From: an uncultured Lentisphaeraceae bacterium
GTDB taxonomy: Bacteria; Verrucomicrobiota; Kiritimatiellia; RFP12; DVOR01
DNA length: 10,338 bases
Direction: 5' to 3'
Assembly: GCA_946056345.1 (NCBI GenBank)
Contig: CAMGJH010000010.1
Coordinates: 1-10,338 of the forward strand
The position numbers and the translations under genes were made by a program. Position 1 is the first letter of the stretch. Every line of letters begins with the position of its first letter. The notes beneath the pieces are model-generated. The model was not told the origin of the DNA. It ran no database searches and saw only the letters and a list, made by a program, of their open reading frames with translations. Shown here in pieces: positions 1 to 8,035 of this stretch.

Positions 1-2
1 GG

Positions 3-1757
3 CTTGTGTTCGGGGGGCTGTTGGCGGCCCTTGCGTTGCGCGCCGAGGAGCCAGCGCTGCGCGCCACGGGCTACCGCGCGCTGGCGCTCCCGCCGCCGCC
101 CGCGCGGAGCGAAGCTGCGAAGGCCTTGGCGCGCACGGCCGCCACCCCCTTGCCGGCGAAGTTCAGTCTGCGCGATCAAGGGCTTCTGCCGCCGGTGCGC
201 GACCAAGGCCAGCTCGGCACTTGTTGGGCCCACGCGGCGATTGCCTCCTATGAGTCGTGCCTGCGCAAGGGCTATAACGAGCTGACCGACTTCTCGGAGA
301 ACAATGTTGTTTTCGGCACTCGCTTTGATTGGGACCCCGTGAAAGGCGGCAACAACTTTATGGCCGCCTCCGCCCTCCTCAACCGACTGGGCCCCACCCC
401 CGAGGCGCTCGACCCCTACCAATCCTCCGCCACCACGAATACCTGCAGCCGCGTCAGCTACACGCTGCCGCCGGCCCGCCTCGTGGGCGAGGTTATCCGT
501 TTCGACGCCAAGGATAAGGACTTCGACACCCGGATCAAGCGGGCCGTGATGGACTACGGCGCTGTGGCCGTGGCCTACTACGAAACGCAGGCTGACACCG
601 AATACAACGCCTCCACCTACGCCTATTACCGCAACGTCACTGCCGACAAGGCCAGCGTTAACCACGCGGTGGCGATTGTTGGCTGGGATGATAACTTCCC
701 CAAGGAGAACTTCGTCACCAATCCCGGTCGAGATGGCGCTTGGATTATCCGCAACTCTTGGGGCGACCACCGTAACGGCGGCTACTTCTACCTTTCTTAC
801 GCCAGCAAAGACCTCTATGTCGATGACGCCTGGCAGTATCGCCCCCTCGTCCCCGAGGGCCAGAATATCCTCAACAACTACTTCCACGACGAGTTCCTCT
901 ATTACGGCTACGTCACCTACACCTACACCACCTCGTCCAGCTTCGCCTTCGCCAACTGCTTCACCGCCCGCGCCGACGAGGAGCTCGCCTATGTGGCCAT
1001 CCTCGCGCCGGCGTATGACTATGCCGGTACCTTCGCCATCTACACTGGGCTGACCGGCGACACTCCCGACACCGGCACCCTCAAGCTCGAGCAGTCAGCC
1101 GCCTTCTCTGAGCTCGGCTATCACGTGGTCAAGCTCGATCGCCGCGTCCCCCTCGCCGCCGGCGAACGCTTTGCCATCGTCTTCACCCAGCAGGCCACCT
1201 CCGGGCACTTCGCCTATGAAGCTTATAACGAGGACTTCAACTCCAAGATGGAGGCCAACGCGGGGGAAAGCTACATCCGTTATTCCGGCGGCAGCTGGCA
1301 GACCTTGGAGTTCTCCTCCTCGAGCACGCCGGTGCTGCGCAACCTGTGTCTGCGCGGGTGGACCGTGCCTAGCACCGAGCCCGCCGTCCCCTATAGTCTC
1401 TACGACTGGCTCAAGGCCTGTGGCTACGTTCCCGCCGCGAATGATGACGCAGTGTCCACCGCCGTCGTCGACTACGCCTCCCTCGCCTCCGTCGAGGCCC
1501 TCTCTCAGGCCACCACGGGCCTCTCGCCCTTGGCGTGCTACCAGGCTGGTCTCCCCGCCGGCGAGGCCGAGTGCGGTCTGCGCGCCCATATCGCCTTCGA
1601 CGAGGCCGGCAACCCCGTCCTCACCCCGGTGCCCAGCGCCCCCGGCCGCGTCTACACCCTCTTCGGCACCGACTCCCTCTCCGCCGGCGACTGGTCCACC
1701 GACACCGCGGGCAAGCACTTCTTCAAGTTTCGCGTTGGCTGGCCCACCACGGAGTAG
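3..1757 (+). CDS. Secreted papain-like (C1) cysteine peptidase with lectin-like domain, 5'-partial
   Basis: Extracytoplasmic cysteine protease of the papain (C1) family. Numbering from the GTG at 6, the full catalytic set is present: oxyanion-hole Gln67 and nucleophile Cys73 in QGQLGTCWAHAA, His220 in VNHAVAIVGWDDN, and Asn250 in WIIRNSWG. Residues about 285-452 look like the lectin-like beta domain that follows the peptidase in many bacterial C1 proteins; it ends in an SYIRYSGGSW...NLCLRGW pattern. The last 120 residues form a separate module (YDWLKACGY, ACYQAGL, RVYTLFGTDSL, FFKFRV) that I do not recognise as a named domain. The first visible residues, LVFGGLLAALALRA, read as the hydrophobic core and end of a signal peptide, and the frame is open to the window edge, so the real start is probably upstream. 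The GTG at 6 is possible but would cut the signal peptide short. The substrate is unknown; export suggests degradation of external protein. The family call is firm; the role is inferred. Confidence 0.9.
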   Translation, partial: LVFGGLLAALALRAEEPALRATGYRALALPPPPARSEAAKALARTAATPLPAKFSLRDQGLLPPVRDQGQLGTCWAHAAIASYESCLRKGYNELTDFSENNVVFGTRFDWDPVKGGNNFMAASALLNRLGPTPEALDPYQSSATTNTCSRVSYTLPPARLVGEVIRFDAKDKDFDTRIKRAVMDYGAVAVAYYETQADTEYNASTYAYYRNVTADKASVNHAVAIVGWDDNFPKENFVTNPGRDGAWIIRNSWGDHRNGGYFYLSYASKDLYVDDAWQYRPLVPEGQNILNNYFHDEFLYYGYVTYTYTTSSSFAFANCFTARADEELAYVAILAPAYDYAGTFAIYTGLTGDTPDTGTLKLEQSAAFSELGYHVVKLDRRVPLAAGERFAIVFTQQATSGHFAYEAYNEDFNSKMEANAGESYIRYSGGSWQTLEFSSSSTPVLRNLCLRGWTVPSTEPAVPYSLYDWLKACGYVPAANDDAVSTAVVDYASLASVEALSQATTGLSPLACYQAGLPAGEAECGLRAHIAFDEAGNPVLTPVPSAPGRVYTLFGTDSLSAGDWSTDTAGKHFFKFRVGWPTTE

Positions 1758-1790
1758 GCCGCGGTAGGGGAGGCGGCCAGCGCATTCCAC

Positions 1791-1819
1791 TTGCACTGCG
1801 CGTGGGGGTGTGCTATGCT
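1791..1819 (+). promoter_or_regulatory. Sigma70-type extended -10 promoter for the pilus-motor operon
   Basis: TTGCAC (1791-1796) is followed by exactly 17 bases and TATGCT (1814-1819), with a TGC extended -10 directly before the hexamer. Transcription would start near 1826 and leave a leader of about 60 bases before the GTG at 1886. It sits between the stop of the peptidase gene and the first motor gene, where an operon promoter is expected. The same spacing and the string TGTGCTAT recur in front of guaB. This is a prediction from pattern only. Confidence 0.6.
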
Positions 1820-1885
1820 ACCAGCACGATAAACAGGAGGATGCCTCCGCCAGGAGACTGGCTTGGACCCTTTGGAGACGAACGC

Positions 1886-3577
1886 GTGACAACGAATGAC
1901 GAGTATGCGCTGCAGATTTTGCAGGAGACCGGGCGGTTGACGACCGAGCAGGTCGCCTCGGCCCTATCGGCCAAGCGCAAGGATGGGCAGACGCCGTTGG
2001 ATTGGTTGGTGGCCGAAGGGGCCGTCACGGAAGAGGATGTCCTGGGGACGCTGGCCGAGCAGTTCGGGCTGCCCTTCGCCTCGGTGGACGGGGACGATGT
2101 GGACCCCGAGACGGCCAAGCTGCTCGATGCCGAGACGGCGCGCAAGTACAACGCCGTGCCGCTGCAGGATGACGGCGACTCGGTGATGATTGCGATTTGC
2201 GACCCGGCGAACTACGACGCGCAGGATGCCATCCGCTATCGGCTCAACGGGCGCAATGCGGACTTCGTGGTGGTCACCTCCGGGGATGTTCATCGGCTGA
2301 TGGAGAAGCTCTATCCGTTGACCTTCGACCCGAATGCGAAGGACACCGGCGAGGACCTGGTCGCTCAGCGCAAGGAGATGGAGGTTGAGGGCGGCGACGA
2401 GGAGGGGGATGCGCCGGTCATCCGCCTGGTGAGCCTGATTCTGATGGACGCCTGCAAGATGAAGGCCTCCGATATTCACCTCGAGCCGATGGAGAAGCGC
2501 TTCCGCGTGCGCTACCGCATCGATGGCGCGTTGCGGGAGATGGATGAGCCGCCCAAGCGCTTGCAGGGGGCCATTCTCTCTCGCGTGAAGCTGATGGCGA
2601 ATATGGACCTCTCGGAGCGGCGTATCCCGCAGGACGGTCGCATTCAGATCAAGATGGGCGAGCGCGAGCTGGACCTGCGTGTGAGCACGGTGCCGACGAA
2701 CTTCGGCGAGTCCATCGTGATGCGTATTTTGGATAAGCAGAACCTGGCGCTGGGTCTGCCGCAGCTGGGCTTCCTCTCCGACGACCAGGCGAAGTTCGAG
2801 CGCCTGATTGGCCTGCCCGATGGCGTCATCCTCGTCACCGGCCCGACCGGTTCTGGTAAGACGACGACCCTCTACGCCTGCTTGGGCCAGATTAACCGCC
2901 CGGATAAGAAGCTCATCACCGTGGAAGACCCGGTGGAATACCAGATGAGTGGTATTAACCAGGTGCAGGTGAACCGTGCCGTGGGGCTCGACTTCTCCGC
3001 CGCCCTGCGCTCTATCCTCCGCCAGGCACCCAACATCGTGATGATCGGTGAAATCCGTGACCACGAGACGGCCGAGATTGCGATGGAAGCGGCCTTGACC
3101 GGTCACTTGGTCTTTTCCACCCTGCACACCAACGACGCGCCCAGTGCCGTCACGCGTTTGACGGATATCGGCATCAAGCCCTTCTTGGTGGCTTCGGCCT
3201 TGCGCGCGGCTATGGCTCAGCGCCTCTGCCGCGCTATCTGCGAGAAGTGCAAGACCGAGCACATCCCCACCGACCGCGAGCGGAAGATGCTCGGCACGCT
3301 GGCCAAGAACGCCGAGGCAATGAAGATGTTTAAGGGCGCCGGTTGCTCGGTCTGCAATAAGACCGGCTACAAAGGCCGTAAGGGTCTCTTCGAGATCTTC
3401 ACGGTCGATGACACAGTCCAGCGAATGATTTTCGATAAGGTGCCCACCACGCAGCTGCGTGCCCGCGTCCGCGAAATGGGTATGCGCACGTTGCGCGAAG
3501 ACGGAATGCTTAAGGTCGCCGCCGGCATGACCACCCTCGAGGAGGTCCTCCGCGCCACGATGGGAGATGAAGACTGA
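1886..3577 (+). CDS. pilB: Type IV pilus assembly / type II secretion ATPase, PilB/GspE family (first copy)
   Basis: Cytoplasmic hexameric motor ATPase that drives pilin or pseudopilin assembly at the inner membrane; 563 residues, normal for PilB/GspE. An N-terminal MshEN-like (T2SSE_N) region spans about residues 5-150. The N2 domain starts near residue 176 (APVIRLV, ASDIHLEP, RYRIDGALREM). Walker A is GPTGSGKTT (319-327). The Walker B/Glu segment IVMIGEIRD begins at 384 with catalytic Glu389, and TGHLVFSTLHTNDA is the His box. A zinc site is formed by CxxC pairs 452/455 and 487/490, with an extra Cys448. The usual RQDPD before Walker B reads RQAPN here. I chose GTG 1886 because GGAG (1874-1877) lies 8 bases upstream. 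An in-frame ATG at 1841 directly abuts AGGAGG with no spacer and would add 15 residues. It is the first gene of the operon and its stop overlaps the pilT start. Whether it serves a pilus or a type II system cannot be settled without the platform genes. Confidence 0.93.
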   Translation: MTTNDEYALQILQETGRLTTEQVASALSAKRKDGQTPLDWLVAEGAVTEEDVLGTLAEQFGLPFASVDGDDVDPETAKLLDAETARKYNAVPLQDDGDSVMIAICDPANYDAQDAIRYRLNGRNADFVVVTSGDVHRLMEKLYPLTFDPNAKDTGEDLVAQRKEMEVEGGDEEGDAPVIRLVSLILMDACKMKASDIHLEPMEKRFRVRYRIDGALREMDEPPKRLQGAILSRVKLMANMDLSERRIPQDGRIQIKMGERELDLRVSTVPTNFGESIVMRILDKQNLALGLPQLGFLSDDQAKFERLIGLPDGVILVTGPTGSGKTTTLYACLGQINRPDKKLITVEDPVEYQMSGINQVQVNRAVGLDFSAALRSILRQAPNIVMIGEIRDHETAEIAMEAALTGHLVFSTLHTNDAPSAVTRLTDIGIKPFLVASALRAAMAQRLCRAICEKCKTEHIPTDRERKMLGTLAKNAEAMKMFKGAGCSVCNKTGYKGRKGLFEIFTVDDTVQRMIFDKVPTTQLRARVREMGMRTLREDGMLKVAAGMTTLEEVLRATMGDED

Positions 3578-4695
3578 TGAAAACCGATATCCACGAACTG
3601 GCCACCACTGCCACCACCGAAATCACGATGGCCGACTTGATGCAGGCGGCGATCGACGAAGGCTCTTCCGACTTGCACATCCGCGTGGGCCGGCCCCCGA
3701 TTCTGCGCTGCTCGGGTGCCCTCGAGCCACTGGACTGCCCCGATCTGACCCCCGGCGACACCGCCAAGCTCGTCCTTGAAATCGCCACCGAAGAGCAGAT
3801 TGAAGAGGTCGAGCGCAACGGCGGCGCGGACTTTGGTCTGGCCTTCTCTGAGGCCGCCCGCTTCCGTGTCTCGGTCTTCAAGGAGCGTCACAACTACGCG
3901 CTCGTGCTTCGCCAGATCCCTTCGGCCATCTTGACGCTCGAGCAGCTGGGTCTGCCTGAAGCGGTCTATGAACTGCTCACCAAGCCTCGCGGCCTCATCC
4001 TCGTCACCGGCCCGACGGGCTCGGGTAAGTCGACCACCCTTGCCTCGATGATTAACATCATCAACAGCGAGTTCGACCGGCACATCATCACCATCGAAGA
4101 CCCCATCGAGTTCTACCACTACTCCAAGAAGTCCCTAGTGACCCAGCGCGAGGTTGGCGCCGATGTGCCGAGCTTCGCCGAGGCCATCCGCCGCGCCCTG
4201 CGTCAGGACCCGGACGTGATCCTCGTGGGTGAAATGCGCGACTTGGAGACCATCGGCGCGGCCATCTCCGCCGCTGAAACCGGCCACCTCGTCTTCGGCA
4301 CCCTGCACACCACCGGCGCGGCCGCGACCGTTGACCGTATCATCGACTCCTTCCCGACCAACCAGCAGGAGCAGGTCCGCACCCAGCTCTCGATGAGCCT
4401 GGTGGCCGTTATCTCCCAGGTGCTGCTCCCGCGCGCGGATAAGGGCGGCAAGGGCCGTTGCGCGGCCTTCGAGATTATGATGAGCACCCCCTCTATCCGC
4501 TCGCGCATCCGCGATAACAAGACCTTCCAGATCAACTCCGACATCCAGACCGGCGCCAAGTTCGGCATGGTCTCGCTCGACACCTCCCTCCTCAACCTCT
4601 ACGTCGCCGGCAAGATCTCCTACGAAGACCTCGTCACCAAGGCGCAGGACCCCGAGACCACCGTCCAGAAACTGCGCGAAATGACCGGAGAATAA
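3577..4695 (+). CDS. pilT: Twitching motility retraction ATPase PilT
   Basis: Cytoplasmic hexameric ATPase that retracts type IV pili by driving pilin back into the membrane; 372 residues, typical of PilT. The N-terminal PAS-like region carries the SDLHIRVGRPP motif. Walker A is GPTGSGKST (145-153). The segment RQDPDVILVGEMRD (209-222) holds catalytic Glu219, and the His box TGHLVFGTLHTT includes His237 and His244. The C-terminal SIRSRIRDNKTFQI (from residue 306) corresponds to the AIRNLIREGK-type segment that marks PilT off from assembly ATPases, and there is no zinc-binding cysteine cluster. The ATG at 3577 overlaps the preceding TGA by one base (TGATG), so the two genes are translationally coupled; GGAG at 3563-3566 is the likely ribosome site. 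Its place between two assembly-type ATPases argues for a pilus that both extends and retracts, rather than a pure type II secretion system. Confidence 0.96.
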   Translation: MKTDIHELATTATTEITMADLMQAAIDEGSSDLHIRVGRPPILRCSGALEPLDCPDLTPGDTAKLVLEIATEEQIEEVERNGGADFGLAFSEAARFRVSVFKERHNYALVLRQIPSAILTLEQLGLPEAVYELLTKPRGLILVTGPTGSGKSTTLASMINIINSEFDRHIITIEDPIEFYHYSKKSLVTQREVGADVPSFAEAIRRALRQDPDVILVGEMRDLETIGAAISAAETGHLVFGTLHTTGAAATVDRIIDSFPTNQQEQVRTQLSMSLVAVISQVLLPRADKGGKGRCAAFEIMMSTPSIRSRIRDNKTFQINSDIQTGAKFGMVSLDTSLLNLYVAGKISYEDLVTKAQDPETTVQKLREMTGE

Positions 4696-4696
4696 G

Positions 4697-6382
4697 ATGG
4701 CTTCCTCCCTCGCCCTTCCCCCGCTTGTCGAACTCGTCCGCGACAACGGCTTTATCGACGACGCCCAGGCCGAAGAGCTCGTCCGCGCCCATCTGCAGGA
4801 TGGCAAGCCCTACAAGGAGCTCATCCTAGCGCTCGACGTGCTCTCCGAAGAGGACCTCCTCTCCCTGATGGCCGGCAGCCAAGGGACCGACGTCATCGAC
4901 CTCTCCACCGTCGCCTTCGACGACACGCTCAAGAATCTCATCCCGGTGGCCAGCATCCGCCTGCACACCATCGTCCCCGTTGAGGTTGAGCGCGACCACG
5001 CCACCTTCGCCACCGCCGACCTCATCGAGGCGGACGTCATCGACGAGCTCACCTTCCTTCTCTCGCGCGAGATTCGCTTCGTCTTCGCCCCCGAGGAGGC
5101 CATCAAGAAGGCCATCGACGACAACTTCTCCGCCGGCGAGGCCTCCGACGCGCTCATCGAGGACCTCTCGGACTTCGATGGCGTCGACGGCGCCACCGAC
5201 GAGAAGGGCATTGAGAGCGCCGCCGCCTCGGCCCCGGTCATCCGCTTCGTTAATCTCGTCCTCTACCAGGCCATCACCGACCGCGCCTCCGATATTCACA
5301 TCGAGCCCTTCGAGAAGGACTTTAAGATTCGCTACCGCGTCGACGGCGCGCTCTACGAGATGAATCCGCCGCCGCTCAGTATGGCTCTGCCCATCATCTC
5401 GCGCATCAAGGTGCTCTCGGGGCTGAACATCGCCGAGCGCCGCGTGCCGCAAGATGGCCGTATCGCCCTCACCGTCGCTGGGCGCCAAGTCGACCTCCGT
5501 GTCTCCTGCCTGCCTACGGTCCACGGCGAATCGGTGGTGCTCCGCGTTCTCGACCGCTCGGCCGTCTCCCTCGACCTGGAGAACATCGGCCTGCCCGAGG
5601 ACATCTACGACGGCATTACGATGGACATCGAGAAGCCCAACGGCATCTTCATCGTCACCGGCCCGACCGGTTCCGGTAAGACCACCACCCTGTATTCCTG
5701 CCTGCGCGCGATTAACAAGCCCGACACCAAGATCCTCACCGCCGAAGAGCCGGTGGAATACGACATCGAGGGCCTGGTCCAGGTGCCCATCAACCCGCAG
5801 CAGGGCAACACCTTCGCCAAGGTGCTCCGCGCTTTCCTCCGTCAAGACCCCGATGTGATTATGGTCGGCGAAATCCGCGACCTGGAAACCGCCGAAATCG
5901 CCGTCCAGGCCGCCCTCACTGGTCACTTCGTCTTCTCCACCCTGCACACCAACGACGCCGCCGGCGCCGTCACCCGCTTGGTGGATATGAATGTGGCCCC
6001 CTCCCTCATCTCCTCCACCCTCCAGGCCGTCCTTGCCCAGCGCCTCGTCCGCACCTGCTGCGCTAACTGCAAGACCTTCTACGACCCTGATGACGAGGCC
6101 ATTCACCGCCTCGGCTTGGTTCGTTCGGACATCGGCAACCGCCAGTTCGCCTACGGCAAGGGCTGCAAGATTTGCAACGCCACCGGCTACAAGGGCCGTA
6201 AGGGCGTCTTTGAGTTCCTGCGGATGAGCAACCCCATCCGCGAGATGATCAACGCCCGCGAGCCCACCCTCGTCATCCGCGAGAAGGCCCGCGAACTCGG
6301 TATGCGCACGATGCGCGAAGACGCCATCCGCAACGTCCTCGACGGCTACACCACCGTCGACGAAGTCCTCCGCTACACCTAA
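4697..6382 (+). CDS. Type IV pilus assembly / type II secretion ATPase, PilB/GspE family (second copy)
   Basis: Second assembly-type motor ATPase of the operon, 561 residues. An MshEN-like N-terminal region (about 5-145) is followed by an acidic linker (about 150-175) and the N2 domain (APVIRFV, ASDIHIEP, RYRVDGALYEM). Walker A is GPTGSGKTT (322-330). RQDPDVIMVGEIRD (382-395) is the canonical form with catalytic Glu392, unlike the first copy. TGHFVFSTLHTNDA is the His box, and zinc-site CxxC pairs lie at 455/458 and 490/493. The ATG at 4697 is one base after the pilT stop, with GGAG (4687-4690) six bases upstream. From the N2 domain to its C-terminus it matches the first copy without any net insertion or deletion, while the N-terminal regions differ, so the two probably bind different platform or regulatory partners. 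It may be the second motor of the same pilus or the GspE of a separate secretion machine; sequence alone does not decide, so no symbol is given. Confidence 0.93.
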   Translation: MASSLALPPLVELVRDNGFIDDAQAEELVRAHLQDGKPYKELILALDVLSEEDLLSLMAGSQGTDVIDLSTVAFDDTLKNLIPVASIRLHTIVPVEVERDHATFATADLIEADVIDELTFLLSREIRFVFAPEEAIKKAIDDNFSAGEASDALIEDLSDFDGVDGATDEKGIESAAASAPVIRFVNLVLYQAITDRASDIHIEPFEKDFKIRYRVDGALYEMNPPPLSMALPIISRIKVLSGLNIAERRVPQDGRIALTVAGRQVDLRVSCLPTVHGESVVLRVLDRSAVSLDLENIGLPEDIYDGITMDIEKPNGIFIVTGPTGSGKTTTLYSCLRAINKPDTKILTAEEPVEYDIEGLVQVPINPQQGNTFAKVLRAFLRQDPDVIMVGEIRDLETAEIAVQAALTGHFVFSTLHTNDAAGAVTRLVDMNVAPSLISSTLQAVLAQRLVRTCCANCKTFYDPDDEAIHRLGLVRSDIGNRQFAYGKGCKICNATGYKGRKGVFEFLRMSNPIREMINAREPTLVIREKARELGMRTMREDAIRNVLDGYTTVDEVLRYT

Positions 6383-6415
6383 TCCCATCGGCCAGCCTCC
6401 AGGCTGCCAGCAGGC

Positions 6416-6451
6416 CTCCCCGAATACGCGAGTTGCTTGCGTTTCGGGGAG
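6416..6451 (+). terminator. Long hairpin after the motor operon, overlapping the guaB promoter
   Basis: CTCCCCGAA (6416-6424) pairs perfectly with TTCGGGGAG (6443-6451). After a one-base bulge at T6425, ACGC (6426-6429) pairs with GCGT (6439-6442), giving a 13-bp stem with a 9-base loop. It starts 33 bases after the stop of the second PilB-type gene, so it could end the motor operon transcript. No T-run follows, only a mixed AT stretch, so intrinsic termination would be weak. The 3' arm contains the proposed -35 box of guaB, so the repeat could instead be an operator. Confidence 0.45.
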
Positions 6452-6467
6452 TGATGTGCTATATAAT
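6437..6467 (+). promoter_or_regulatory. Sigma70-type promoter of guaB
   Basis: TTGCGT (6437-6442) is followed after 17 bases by TATATA (6460-6465), preceded by an extended TGC. An overlapping perfect TATAAT (6462-6467) lies at 19 bases. The predicted start near 6472 leaves a leader of about 28 bases. The -10 sequence stands out as the most AT-rich patch of this region. The layout copies that of the motor-operon promoter. Confidence 0.65.
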
Positions 6468-6485
6468 TGCGGGAAAGCGAACGAG

Positions 6486-6491
6486 AAGGAG
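6486..6491 (+). promoter_or_regulatory. guaB: Ribosome binding site fixing the guaB start
   Basis: AAGGAG lies 8 bases before the ATG at 6500 and 11 before a second, adjacent ATG at 6503. It rules out the in-frame TTG at 6467, which falls inside the promoter. The 6500 ATG is preferred on spacing. Confidence 0.75.
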
Positions 6492-6499
6492 CCTCACGT

Positions 6500-7996
6500 A
6501 TGATGAATGAGTATCTGAAGCGGTTTATGGACCAATTTCCCTTTGAGGGGCTGACGTATGACGATGTGACGTTGGTGACGCAGTATGCGGACTTCCTGCC
6601 GGACGACACGTCGCTCAAGACGCGCCTGACGAGCCGTCAGGAGATGAATATTCCCTTTATGTCGGCGGCGATGGACACCGTCACCGAGGCGCCGATGGCC
6701 ATTGCGATGGCCCTGGCCGGCGGCATTGGCTGTATCCACAAGAACCTGACCGAGGCCGAGCAGGCGGCGCAGGTTGCGCGCGTCAAGCACTACCTCAATG
6801 GCCTCATCGCCCGGCCGGTCTGCTTCCATGCCACCGACGAGGTGGGCTTCCTCCTCTCCGAGAAGCGCCGCCGCGGCTTGAAGTTCGGCGGCTTCCCCAT
6901 CCTCGACGACCAGGACCGCCTGGTGGGGATGGTCTCGGGCAAGGACCTGCGCTACTGCGACCTCTCGACTGCCAAGCTCGCCGACGTGATGACCAAGACG
7001 GCCGTGACCGCTGCCCCGGGCACCACCCTGGAGGAGGCCTACCGGATTATGCGCGAGCACAAGATCGGCAAGCTCCCGCTGGTCAACCCCGACGGCACCC
7101 TCGCCGGCCTCTACTCCTTCACCGACGTTCAGCAGCTCATCGAGAACCAGAATCCCCTCTACAACCGCGATGGCAAGCACCGCCTGCGCGTGGCCGCCTC
7201 CGTCTCCGGCGGCTCGGGCGACTATGCGCGTATGGAGCAGCTGGCCCAGGAAGAGGTGGACGTGGTGGTGGTCGATTCCGCCCACGGCCACACCAAGGGG
7301 ATTATGGATATGGTCTCCTGGATTGCCAAGCACTATCCCGAGATTGACATTATCGCCGGCAACATTGCCACCTCCGAGGCCGCCATTGCCCTGCGCGATG
7401 CGGGCGCTCACGCGGTCAAGGTGGGTATCGGCCCGGGCTCGATCTGCACCACGCGCGTGGTCTGCGGCGTGGGCATTCCGCAGCTGACGGCCATCTACAA
7501 CGCGCGCAAGGCCCTCGAAGGCTCCATCCCGGTGATTGGCGATGGCGGCATCAAGCTCTCGGGCGATGTGCCCAAGGCCCTGGTCGCCGGTGCCGACAGC
7601 GTGATGCTTGGCTCGGTCCTCGCCGGCACCGAAGAATCCCCCGGCGAGAAGATCCTCAACGGCGGGCGGCAGTATGTGGTCTATCGCGGCATGGGCTCGC
7701 TGGCCGCGCTCAAGAATGGCAAGGGCTCGCGCGCTCGCTACTTCCAGGATGGCGAGGCGGAGGAAGATCTCGTGCCCCAGGGCATCGAGGGGATGGTGCC
7801 CTATTCCGGCCCGGTCCACCGCATTATGACGCAGTTCTGCGGCGGCTTGAAGAGCTCGCTGGGCTACTGCGGCTGCCGCACCATTGCCGAGCTGCAGGAG
7901 CGCGGGAAGTTCTACCGCGTCACCGCCAATGGCGTGCGCGAGGCGCACCCGCACGATGTCACCATCACCAAGGAAGCCCCGAACTACCGCTCGTAA
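6500..7996 (+). CDS. guaB: Inosine-5'-monophosphate dehydrogenase
   Basis: Oxidises IMP to XMP with NAD+, the committed step of guanine nucleotide synthesis, in the cytoplasm. The 498 residues match the family's usual length. LTYDDVTLV near the N-terminus is the family's opening motif. A pair of CBS domains (roughly residues 105-155 and 165-215) interrupts the TIM barrel. The catalytic loop [11 protein letters not shown] carries nucleophile Cys316. [10 protein letters not shown] (347-356) is the phosphate-binding loop, where GGIRYSGD is more usual. [10 protein letters not shown] and the mobile-flap pair Arg413-Tyr414 in RARYFQ complete the active site. It has its own promoter and a good ribosome site. 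The ABC ATPase gene begins 39 bases downstream without an evident terminator and may be co-transcribed. Early codons are mostly G-ending and later ones more often C-ending. The identification is secure. Confidence 0.97.
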   Translation: MMNEYLKRFMDQFPFEGLTYDDVTLVTQYADFLPDDTSLKTRLTSRQEMNIPFMSAAMDTVTEAPMAIAMALAGGIGCIHKNLTEAEQAAQVARVKHYLNGLIARPVCFHATDEVGFLLSEKRRRGLKFGGFPILDDQDRLVGMVSGKDLRYCDLSTAKLADVMTKTAVTAAPGTTLEEAYRIMREHKIGKLPLVNPDGTLAGLYSFTDVQQLIENQNPLYNRDGKHRLRVAASVSGGSGDYARMEQLAQEEVDVVVVDSAHGHTKGIMDMVSWIAKHYPEIDIIAGNIATSEAAIALRDAGAHAVKVGIGPGSICTTRVVCGVGIPQLTAIYNARKALEGSIPVIGDGGIKLSGDVPKALVAGADSVMLGSVLAGTEESPGEKILNGGRQYVVYRGMGSLAALKNGKGSRARYFQDGEAEEDLVPQGIEGMVPYSGPVHRIMTQFCGGLKSSLGYCGCRTIAELQERGKFYRVTANGVREAHPHDVTITKEAPNYRS

Positions 7997-8035
7997 GCCG
8001 CGGCCGCGCGCCGTAAGCCCAGAAAGGTCCCCGCT

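Noticed and set aside
1757..1778. GGCCGC/GCGGCC inverted repeat after the peptidase stop as a terminator
   Set aside because: Only a 6-bp stem with a 10-base loop and no T-run; in sequence this GC-rich such repeats are expected by chance.
1535..1885. N-terminal extension of the first motor gene back to 1535
   Set aside because: The extension overlaps the peptidase gene, is Arg/Pro-rich shadow sequence, and runs through the promoter; the ribosome site at 1874 supports the start at 1886.
4826..6388. Long open frame on the minus strand (about 520 codons) opposite the second PilB-type gene
   Set aside because: It is the antisense of a clear motor ATPase, of low-complexity Gly/Val/Asp composition, and arises from GC-rich codon bias; the same holds for the long minus-strand frames opposite the first PilB-type gene, guaB and alr.
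6393..6406. CAGCC-TCCA-GGCTG hairpin as terminator of the motor operon
   Set aside because: Only 5 bp with no T-run; the 13-bp hairpin a few bases downstream is the better candidate.
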